Shown here: piece after piece, positions 1 to 4,091 of the stretch
Layout of the letters: the number at the start of each line of letters is the position of its first letter
Numbering within the stretch: the stretch's first letter is position 1
The notes under the pieces: model-generated
The model's input: only the letters and a program-made list of their open reading frames with translations
Database searches by the model: none
What the model was told of the DNA's origin: nothing
Source of the DNA: Candidatus Bathyarchaeota archaeon
GTDB lineage: Archaea > Thermoproteota > Bathyarchaeia > Bathyarchaeales > B26-1
Assembly: GCA_018396795.1 (NCBI GenBank)
Contig: JAGTRH010000072.1
Coordinates: forward strand, 1,783 to 6,891
DNA: 5,109 bases
Direction: 5' to 3'
Made by a program: the position numbers and the translations under genes

Positions 1-1
1 C

Positions 2-178
2 AAGCATTTAAACATATTATTTGAAGCAGGGATGGTTAGTCGCCGCAAAGAAGGCCTTAATACTTTTTATCGGATCTCTGATGAGATGGTCTTTGATCTG
101 TGTGAGGCAGTTTGCTCTAGTTTGGGCAAACGACTTATTACTCAACAGCAGGCCATCAAAAACTTCACAGGCAGGTAA
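2..178 (+). CDS. ArsR/SmtB-family transcriptional repressor, C-terminal part (5' end outside window)
   Basis: The frame is open from base 2 to TAA at 176-178 and gives 58 residues. The visible start KHLNILFEAGMV is the end of a winged-helix recognition helix (family pattern S-x-HL-x2-L-x2-AG-[LM]-[VI]). The β-wing follows (SRRKEGLNTFYRIS), then a C-terminal helix. ArsR/SmtB proteins are dimeric repressors that leave DNA on binding metal, arsenite or reactive sulfur. The C-terminal helix carries two cysteines spaced C-x3-C (residues 34 and 38 of the visible part). This could be a sensing pair, but that is inference, and any cysteine further upstream cannot be seen. The N-terminal half is missing, so the ligand cannot be assigned. 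The remnants at 2918-3638 (SQR, efflux) belong to pathways that ArsR proteins often control, although no direct link is visible here. Confidence 0.85.
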   Translation, partial: KHLNILFEAGMVSRRKEGLNTFYRISDEMVFDLCEAVCSSLGKRLITQQQAIKNFTGR

Positions 179-240
179 ATAGATCCTCGATCACCTCTCT
201 TGGAGTTATCCTGGAATAGTTAGGTATTACCGGGAGAAAT

Positions 241-269
241 CTGTTTTAAGAAAACCTTTTCTTAAGCAG
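241..269. repeat. AT-rich perfect dyad (hairpin) after the arsR gene
   Basis: TTAAGAAAA (246-254) and TTTTCTTAA (257-265) are perfect 9-base arms around a CC loop. CTG (241-243) and CAG (267-269) extend the stem past a small bulge. It lies 62 bases after the arsR stop, in the gap between convergent genes. It could be an RNA hairpin or a protein-binding dyad. It is not a classical Rho-independent terminator, because the stem is AT-rich and no T-run follows directly. Confidence 0.6.
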
Positions 270-280
270 AGGGGATTAAC

Positions 281-380
281 AGGCATATTCAAAAGATTAA
301 TGGAATACCGGACTCCAGATCTTTATGTTCGAAGCAGCGACTAACAGGGCCTCCAATAATCTACGATATTGAATATGCCT
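281..380. repeat. ~100-bp inverted-repeat element, MITE-like or large hairpin
   Basis: AGGCATATTCAA (281-292) and TTGAATATGCCT (369-380) are perfect 12-base inverted repeats. A second inner pair continues the symmetry with one mismatch: AGATTAATGGA (294-304) against TCCAATAATCT (about 352-362). TTAA occurs at 276-279, one base before the left arm, and at 380-383 on the right edge. That is compatible with a target duplication but weak evidence for one. No ORF lies inside. It could be a small non-autonomous mobile element or a transcript-end structure between the convergent genes. Confidence 0.55.
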
Positions 381-445
381 TAAGGAATCGATATATGTTG
401 AAGTTGTCCTGTTCTGGAAGGGAATTTTTTAAGTTTGGGGACTTC

Positions 446-979
446 TTATTTTTCTTTTTCTGATTTTGACTCCTTTTCTGATTCTGATTCTTTCTGGATT
501 TCCTCTACTACTTTTTCATCCGAGGTGGGAGGTTTAAAACCTGCTCGAATCTCCGTATGGCGTATTTGTCCACCTAAATTAGCTGTCCATCCCATCAATC
601 CCATGCTTATTATAGAAAGTATTAAGGATACTTTAATCAACCAACCCGGCAGGCTGGCCAAGTGACGAAAATAGATCAGCCCTCCTAAGGAGATCACGCC
701 TAATATCAGGGTAGCAATTAAAGCTGTCAGGGCTGCTTCTTCATGTTCTTCAATGATTTCTTCTGTAACCCCAGGAAGATGTTCTACAACTTCTCCAGCA
801 GGTTCACCCGTGAAATATACAGGTAATGTTAATAAGGCAAGGATGGCAAACATTCCAAGGCTTACCTTCCTGAGTTCTTCGCTCTTCATAACCATTCCAA
901 CAATCAACAATAAAAGTCCAACTAATGTTCCTATTACTGGAATATGATTAAGCAAAAGATGTACATGGGCTAAATTCAT
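446..979 (-). CDS. Four-helix inner-membrane protein, DUF2231-like
   Basis: The protein has 177 residues. ATG at 979-977 is preceded by a very strong Shine-Dalgarno (AAGGAGGAGGT on the minus strand, 997-987) at good spacing. Four hydrophobic segments are visible at about residues 10-31, 39-57, 82-104 and 112-133. Features typical of DUF2231-like membrane proteins are LLNHIPVIG near the start (N11, H12, P14), TG followed by EPAG after helix 2, an EEHE motif before helix 3 (H79), and WTANLGGQIRH after helix 4 (W131, H141). The spaced histidines next to membrane helices could bind haem or metal, but this is inference and no function is established. The last ~20 residues are an unusual Glu/Lys/Ser tail encoded by short repeats. 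The gene stands alone, convergent to arsR, with repeat-rich DNA on both sides. Confidence 0.8.
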   Translation of the reverse strand: MNLAHVHLLLNHIPVIGTLVGLLLLIVGMVMKSEELRKVSLGMFAILALLTLPVYFTGEPAGEVVEHLPGVTEEIIEEHEEAALTALIATLILGVISLGGLIYFRHLASLPGWLIKVSLILSIISMGLMGWTANLGGQIRHTEIRAGFKPPTSDEKVVEEIQKESESEKESKSEKEK

Positions 980-1060
980 AAATCTTACCTCCTCCTTAAG
1001 GGTTTTTTATCAAAGTTTTAGAGTATTTGTATCCGTATCCATTTAGTAGGTGGAAAAAGA

Positions 1061-1116
1061 AACCCCCCCCCTAGCCCCCCTTCAGGGGGGACTAGGGGGG
1101 GTTCCCCTCCAGGGGG
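1061..1116. repeat. C-run/G-run palindrome (REP-like or MITE-like element)
   Basis: The left arm is a run of nine C, TAG, then six C. After TTCA, the right arm is six G, A, CTA, then seven G. It folds into an almost fully G-C stem of about 16 pairs with one bulged A and a four-base loop. AA before and TT after extend it loosely. A second mini-hairpin CCCC-TCCA-GGGG (1104-1115) follows directly. Such C/G-run palindromes occur as dispersed intergenic repeats in several bacterial genomes (from memory). Copy number here is unknown. It would be very stable in RNA and could also form G-quadruplexes. Confidence 0.75.
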
Positions 1117-1135
1117 TATTCAAACAGAAAAAGTG

Positions 1136-1179
1136 ATGCTTACTAAACAGTCATGACCCGTTGGGTCGCCACGAAGCAT
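1136..1179. repeat. Nested hairpin
   Basis: An outer pair, ATGCTT (1136-1141) with AAGCAT (1174-1179), encloses a perfect inner hairpin GACCC-GTT-GGGTC (1155-1167). It is adjacent to the C/G palindrome and may be part of the same repeat island. There is no T-run on either strand, so it is not a terminator. Confidence 0.45.
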
Positions 1180-1202
1180 GAAAATCGTAAGAAATTGATA
1201 CA

Positions 1203-1221
1203 GTAACGAGCATTTCGTTAC
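1203..1221. repeat. Small perfect hairpin
   Basis: GTAACGA (1203-1209) and TCGTTAC (1215-1221) are perfect seven-base arms around the loop GCATT. Its role is unknown. It may be an operator-like dyad or part of the surrounding repeat cluster. Confidence 0.4.
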
Positions 1222-1380
1222 AATGGAAGTATCCGCTAAAACCTTTTAAAATTGGATGTTAATAGAAACCAGATTAGAAATAAATATTATTCGGAAGGAT
1301 CTTTCTTTGCCGGTCCTCCCAGAAGCCCTTAGCAATCACACAAAGCCCCTCCTAAAGCGCTTATCATCCAGGACTCTTTT

Positions 1381-2334
1381 TCAGCCGTGTATAATGAGAT
1401 CCTTCAGGGAGTGATTGTTATGTAAACGCTTGATAACCTCTGCTAGAAGGGGTCCCAGGCTAATTTCCTGTATAGGAAAAGGTAGATTTCCGGGTCTATC
1501 CACACTATTTGTTACTATTAATCGTCGAATAGGTAAAGCACGAAATCGTTCCACAGCCGTACCAACGAATAGACCATGGGTCGCTACAACCAGAATATTT
1601 GGTAAACAGCCTGCCTCAAGAAGAGCTTCGATAGCTGCTTTGACGGTTCCTCCTGTGCTGATCATATCATCCACTATAAGCACAGCACGATCATGAACAT
1701 CGCCTATAATACCTTTCGTATGGACCTCCTCACCACTAATTCGGGTTTTATAAGCGATAGCTACGGGTAATTGGAGAAGTCTAGCGTAACGTTCTGCCAG
1801 CTTTATAGCTCCCAGGTCTGGAGAGACCACCAAGGTATTATCCTCTATCCAAGGTCGTACGGCTTCTGACAGTATAGATACAGCACTTAAGTGTTCCAAG
1901 GGGACAGTGAAGATTCCTTCAAGAGCGGTAGTATGAAGATCGACGGCTACTAAACGCTGTATTCCACTGGTCTTGATAAGATCGGCCACAAGGCGGGCAC
2001 TAACAGGTTCTCGTCCTCTGGCACGCCGGTCTTGACGTGCATATCCAAGGTATGGAACAATGGCCGTTAGTTGGGTAGCCCCTGCACGCCGGCAAGCATC
2101 AGCCAGAAGGAGGAGTTCCATGAGATGTTCATCTACAGGTGGACTGATAGGTTGGATGAGATAAACATCTTGCCCCCGTACACTTTCCTCAATTTCAATA
2201 TGTAATTCACCGTCTGGAAAGCGTTGTAAGATGCGATTTCCCAGTCGTACATCTAGCTGTTTGGTAACGGCTTCAGCAAGGGATGGGTTAGCTGAACCTG
2301 TAAAGATTATAAAGTTTGTCATCTTAATACTCAT
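1381..2334 (-). CDS. prs: Ribose-phosphate pyrophosphokinase (PRPP synthetase)
   Basis: This cytosolic enzyme transfers pyrophosphate from ATP to ribose 5-phosphate, making PRPP for nucleotide, His, Trp and NAD synthesis. It has 317 residues, the usual family length. Visible motifs in order are FPDGE (39-43), the ATP-site segment RQDRRARGREPVSARL (100-115), VDLHT with H134, SPDLG (171-175), the catalytic flexible-loop K196/R198 in KTR, and the PRPP-binding loop VDDMISTGGT (221-230). The closing LGPLLAEVIKRLH (293-305) is also typical. All key catalytic positions appear present, so it should be active. STGGT replaces the DTAGT of the Bacillus/E. coli housekeeping enzymes. Together with the DLHTTALEG segment this resembles a second PRPP synthetase found in stress clusters (recalled, unverified). 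No clear Shine-Dalgarno precedes ATG 2334. An in-frame ATG at 2322 is an alternative start, giving MTNFIIF. The gene is transcribed alone. Confidence 0.95.
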   Translation of the reverse strand: MSIKMTNFIIFTGSANPSLAEAVTKQLDVRLGNRILQRFPDGELHIEIEESVRGQDVYLIQPISPPVDEHLMELLLLADACRRAGATQLTAIVPYLGYARQDRRARGREPVSARLVADLIKTSGIQRLVAVDLHTTALEGIFTVPLEHLSAVSILSEAVRPWIEDNTLVVSPDLGAIKLAERYARLLQLPVAIAYKTRISGEEVHTKGIIGDVHDRAVLIVDDMISTGGTVKAAIEALLEAGCLPNILVVATHGLFVGTAVERFRALPIRRLIVTNSVDRPGNLPFPIQEISLGPLLAEVIKRLHNNHSLKDLIIHG

Positions 2335-2385
2335 TTTTTTACCGACACAAAGTTAGACCTGTAGATAAACATAGATGAATATAAG

Positions 2386-2442
2386 TTTACCTACATTTAT
2401 TTATCGGTTAATATCCTTTACCTTTTATTTATTCGCTTAATA
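2386..2442. repeat. Imperfect tandem direct repeat upstream of prs
   Basis: Two copies of an AT-rich unit, about 28 and 26 bases, start 31 bases apart. Both begin TTTACC, continue with TTTATTTAT and end CGxTTAATA. They lie about 50-110 bases upstream of the prs start, a position suited to an activator or repressor site or an UP-like element. The binding protein is unknown. Confidence 0.4.
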
Positions 2443-2500
2443 CTTAAAAGATACGCAACCTTTGTGCCAAGAAAGCAAAGGTACAGCTTTTATATGAACA

Positions 2501-2520
2501 AAGCCCTTTGATAAGGGTTT
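2501..2520. repeat. Short hairpin of eight pairs
   Basis: AAGCCCTT (2501-2508) pairs with AAGGGTTT (2513-2520) around TGAT, with one G-T wobble. The stem is moderately stable, but no T-run follows on either strand, so a terminator call is not supported. Confidence 0.35.
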
Positions 2521-2678
2521 ATAAAAAATACGGATTTAAGCTGGTTGTCTTAATCTCATAATATCGATAAAACCTGATATCTTTAGAACCTCAAGCAATG
2601 TCATAAATTAAGGCGAATCTAACTCGTGAAAGATTCTTAATAAATACTGTTTTTGATTTCAACAAAAATTTATAATAT

Positions 2679-2773
2679 CTGTCTTAAAATCTTATGTTTG
2701 TCTTAGCATCTGATACTTCTTAATTCTCCCTTAATTATTAAGTTTTCACAAGTATTGTAAGGTTTTAAGACAG
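2679..2773. repeat. 16-base inverted repeat enclosing TGTCTTA direct repeats
   Basis: CTGTCTTAAAATCTTA (2679-2694) is mirrored by TAAGGTTTTAAGACAG (2758-2773): 15 Watson-Crick matches and one position that would be a G-U wobble in RNA. A second direct copy of the left half, TGTCTTAGCATCTGA (2699-2713), starts exactly 19 bases after TGTCTTA at 2680, about two helical turns. Another TGTCTTA occurs at 2546. A small palindrome CTTAATTATTAAG lies inside at about 2729-2742. The set looks like multiple binding sites for one regulator 145-240 bases upstream of the operon start, or the ends of a small mobile element. Confidence 0.5.
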
Positions 2774-2917
2774 AGCTTATATTTTTTTCTTTTTAGTTCA
2801 GATGAAGTCTTATACCTGCAATTACCCGTGTAGTTGCCCTTTACGGGAAAAGGTTTCTTGTTTTAAAGCCCTAGTATAGAGGGATTGCGTATTACTAAAA
2901 ATAAAAGGAGGATTTAA

Positions 2918-3037
2918 GTGATAAACAAGGCAAAACCCAAAATAGTCATATTAGGCGGTGGATTGGAGACCACCTTTTACTTACGAATGCGCTTGCCTGA
3001 GGCAGCTCCCCATAAGAAATTAAAAGGGAGGATTTGA
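2918..3037 (+). pseudogene. N-terminal remnant of an SQR/FCSD-like FAD-dependent oxidoreductase
   Basis: GTG at 2918-2920 follows AAAAGGAGGA (2903-2912) at good spacing, so the translation start is intact. The 39-codon frame ends at TGA 3035-3037. Residues 6-16 (KPKIVILGGGL) are the first β-strand and the start of the FAD-binding Rossmann loop. ETTFYLRMRLPEAA then matches the helix that follows in sulfide:quinone oxidoreductases and related flavoproteins. The usual loop reads GGGFGGLETA, so about three residues (nine bases) appear lost here. After PEAAP the similarity stops and the sequence runs into the Shine-Dalgarno of the next gene. A complete SQR has about 400 residues, so over 90% is missing. 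An intact SQR would oxidise sulfide and pass electrons to quinone. This fragment cannot. The family call rests on ~30 residues. Confidence 0.6.
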
Positions 3038-3039
3038 AA

Positions 3040-3258
3040 ATGACTATCGAGAGATATTTAAGCTTAATTTCCGGTAGCTTTGTATTAATTAGCCTGTTAC
3101 TGGGTTATTATTACAGTCCTTACTGGTTTCTGTTTACCGGATTTGTTGCAGTTAATTTGATTCAGTCTGCGTTTACGAAAAGGAAGCTGCTGAAGCCAAC
3201 AAGGCACTCGCGGCCTCGACCTTCGATCGTTATAAGTCTCTTCTTGAAAGTCAGATAA
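3040..3258 (+). pseudogene. DUF2892 (YgaP-type) small membrane protein, truncated with a frame-changed tail
   Basis: ATG 3040 follows AGGGAGGA (3025-3032) at seven bases. A TTG two codons upstream is a less likely start. Residues 1-46 match the DUF2892 pattern well: MTIERYLSLISGSFVLISLLLG, then [21 protein letters not shown], a two-helix hairpin. Members are about 60-66 residues and next have a short cytoplasmic segment, often with Cys-Pro. Here similarity stops at about base 3177, where the DNA switches to a piece of an efflux adaptor in another frame. The frame then runs on as a basic tail ([10 protein letters not shown] onward) to TAA 3256-3258, 72 residues in all. DUF2892 proteins commonly sit with rhodanese, SQR and heavy-metal RND genes, which fits the neighbouring remnants. 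A truncated two-helix peptide could still be made. Confidence 0.7.
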
Positions 3259-3344
3259 TCAGTCAGCAGCAGTTCGATGAGGCATAGGCTAAGTACAGAA
3301 TGGCAGATGCTGAAGTAGACAGGGCTAACAAAGTCCTTTTTGCT
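3177..3344 (+). pseudogene. Fragment of an HlyD/RND periplasmic adaptor (membrane fusion protein)
   Basis: In the frame of base 3177, the translation has the α-helical hairpin of periplasmic adaptors: [14 protein letters not shown], then [22 protein letters not shown], then [18 protein letters not shown]. The phrase [18 protein letters not shown] is the characteristic helix turn of adaptors such as CusB/AcrA relatives. A TAG stop (3285-3287) interrupts the second helix in frame. Only about 55 of some 350-400 residues remain. The lipoyl, β-barrel and signal parts are missing on both sides. It is joined upstream to DUF2892 and downstream to an RND pump piece, both without spacer, indicating two deletion junctions. 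Confidence 0.75.
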
Positions 3345-3638
3345 ATGAAGTGGGATGGGGAATGGCACATCACCTATGAGGTGTTTCGAGATCTCGGTTT
3401 AGCGTTTGCAGCAGTGTTGATTCTCATCTACATTTTAGTAGTCGGCTGGTTTCAATCCTTCAAGACTCCGATTACCATTATGACTGCAATCCCTTTCTCC
3501 CTGGTTGGGATATTACCTGCCCATGGATTATGGGATACCTTTTTCACGGCAACTTCCATGATTGGGTTCATTGCTGGAGCCGGAATCGTCGTGCAGAATT
3601 CCATTATCCTGGTTGATTTTGTTGAACTCCGATTGTAA
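3300..3638 (+). pseudogene. Chimeric remnant: adaptor piece fused to an RND efflux pump piece
   Basis: The frame from ATG 3300 gives 112 residues. Residues 1-15 are the end of the adaptor helix. From about residue 16 (base 3345) the sequence becomes an inner-membrane RND pump of the heavy-metal type: [17 protein letters not shown], two hydrophobic helices (about 30-50 and 57-76), then [32 protein letters not shown]. [13 protein letters not shown] is a highly conserved transmembrane signature in the C-terminal half of RND transporters, which normally exceed 1000 residues. The frame ends abruptly at TAA 3636-3638 right after ELRL, where the family continues for another ~120 residues. There is no proper Shine-Dalgarno before ATG 3300 and an in-frame TAG lies just upstream, so translation is doubtful. 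A pump cannot work from ~95 residues. Confidence 0.85.
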
Positions 3639-3832
3639 ATAAATCTGTTTTAGCTAGGCTTGAATAAACAAAAACAGGAGAATATAATATAATGAATATA
3701 TCAGGATAGATGCGACTAGGATGTCATTGATTACATCGATCACATCAGCATCTGAAAGAAAGCGTATTGTTCTATTAGAACAAACGAAAAGCTCTATAGG
3801 GGTGTGGATAGTATATAAGGAGGATATTGAAC
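3639..3832. other. Intergenic leader of the small membrane-protein gene, with nested dyads
   Basis: No recognisable gene remnant was found after the RND piece. TTGTTCT-ATT-AGAACAA (3767-3783) is a perfect dyad about 50 bases before the small gene. Upstream, GATGC (3709-3713) with GCATC (3748-3752) encloses GATGT (3720-3724) with ACATC (3733-3737). These could be operators or leader-RNA structure. Bases 3817-3825 (AAGGAGGAT) are the Shine-Dalgarno of the next gene. AT-rich stretches such as TATAATATAAT (about 3683-3693) could supply a -10 element, but no clear -35 was found. Confidence 0.4.
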
Positions 3833-4012
3833 ATGACTGAATGGCTGGAACCAATGCTGTTTATTGTAGCCTATGTTGTTTTAATGCGTTGGCTATTACC
3901 GTACCTTGGTATATCGACTTGAATGGCAAGCTCATGTCAGGTCGAGTTTCGACACGAGCCAGTAAAAAACAATAATAAAGAATTAAACAACCTGAAAGAT
4001 ATAGCGTTATAG
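3833..4012 (+). CDS. Small membrane protein with in-frame UGA: candidate selenoprotein (UGA at 3920-3922)
   Basis: ATG 3833 follows a near-perfect AAGGAGGAT at eight bases. The first 29 residues, MTEWLEPMLFIVAYVVLMRW then LLPYLGIST, form one transmembrane helix followed by a short LP-x-LG-x-x-T segment. The next codon is UGA. Reading it as selenocysteine continues UMASSCQVEFRH and a polar Lys/Asn tail to TAG 4010-4012, 59 residues in all. U30 and C35 form a U-x4-C pair. I recall, without being able to check, small membrane proteins with a similar LG-x-PTC-M-S-x-x-C end, in which Cys would align with the UGA. Immediately after the UGA is a hairpin fitting a bacterial SECIS (3930-3959). Alternatives are a real 29-residue peptide ending at the UGA, reinitiation at the ATG directly after it (3923), or a Cys-to-UGA mutation in a decaying locus. 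No Sec machinery is visible in the window. Confidence 0.5.
3930..3959 (+). promoter_or_regulatory. SECIS-like hairpin directly after the UGA
   Basis: GCTC (3930-3933) pairs with GAGC (3956-3959). An A/C mismatch follows, then TGTC (3935-3938) with GACA (3951-3954), leaving a 12-base loop that begins AGGTC. An alternative inner fold is GTCGA-GTT-TCGAC (3941-3953). Known bacterial SECIS elements have a stem of about 4-16 pairs, a loop of 3-14 bases with a G in its first two positions, and about 16-37 bases between UGA and loop. The first fold gives 16 bases and a loop starting AG. The second gives 23 bases and a loop starting G. Both satisfy these rules. The structure is inside the read-through frame, as bacterial SECIS elements must be. 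Function is inferred from geometry only. Confidence 0.45.
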
Positions 4013-4021
4013 CCATAAACA

Positions 4022-4077
4022 AGGGCAGATGAGAATGGATTTATAGGTATTGGTCTACGTCTCTGACAATCTGCCCT
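4022..4077. terminator. Long-loop inverted repeat between convergent genes, possible bidirectional terminator
   Basis: AGGGCAGAT (4022-4030) and ATCTGCCCT (4069-4077) are perfect nine-base arms around a 38-base loop. GAGA (4031-4034) and TCTC (4060-4063) could extend the pairing. It starts ten bases after the TAG of the read-through small gene and ends 15 bases before the usp stop on the other strand, the right place for a shared terminator. Neither strand has a strong T-run after the stem, so intrinsic termination is uncertain. Confidence 0.4.
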
Positions 4078-4091
4078 GGAAAAATTAGCCT

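Larger units (their letters stand above)
980..1380. other. Repeat-rich intergenic region
   Basis: This 400-base stretch lies downstream of the PRPP synthetase gene and upstream of the DUF2231-like gene, both on the minus strand. Bases 987-997 are the Shine-Dalgarno of the latter. It holds the C-run/G-run palindrome (1061-1116), a nested hairpin (1136-1179) and a small hairpin (1203-1221). A tandem GTATCC GTATCC occurs around 1030-1040. One tiny minus-strand frame (GTG 1339 to TAA 1274, 21 codons) has an AGGAGGGG six bases before its GTG. It is too short to support as a gene. No convincing terminator follows the PRPP synthetase gene. Confidence 0.6.
2335..2917. other. Long AT-rich intergenic region between divergent genes
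   Basis: This 583-base stretch separates prs (minus) from the eroded operon (plus), so it should hold both promoters. No gene was found in it. It contains an imperfect direct repeat (2386-2442), two inverted repeats (ACCTTTG/CAAAGGT 2458-2482, and an eight-pair stem with TGAT loop 2501-2520), TGTCTTA motifs at 2546, 2680 and 2699, a long inverted repeat 2679-2773, a T-rich tract around 2783-2795, and a CCCGT/ACGGG dyad 2825-2847. A weak -10-like TATAGA occurs at 2875-2880, but no convincing -35 pairs with it. The length and lack of coding suggest that some content was lost or that regulation is complex. Confidence 0.55.

Noticed and set aside
300..350. tRNA-like look: GGA-CTCCAGA-TCT followed by GTTCGAAGC
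   Set aside because: Anticodon-loop and T-loop-like strings occur, but the anticodon stem pairs for only three bases, no T-stem or acceptor stem exists, and the outer pairing belongs to the inverted repeat.
1274..1339. 21-codon minus-strand frame with AGGAGGGG before its GTG
   Set aside because: Very short, no recognisable product, and the purine run may be chance.
1415..1696. 93-codon plus-strand frame inside prs
   Set aside because: Antisense shadow of a clearly conserved PRPP synthetase gene.
2679..2795. Rho-independent terminator from the inverted repeat plus the T-rich tract
   Set aside because: The stem is AT-rich with a 63-base loop and the T tract begins about ten bases later. It also lies upstream of the operon it would terminate.
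3721..3840. 39-codon frame MSLITSITSASERK... overlapping the start of the small gene
   Set aside because: No Shine-Dalgarno, no recognisable similarity, and it contains the strong Shine-Dalgarno of the next gene.
3654..3854. 66-codon minus-strand frame
   Set aside because: It runs through AT-rich leader DNA opposite the small gene's Shine-Dalgarno, with no ribosome site or family resemblance.
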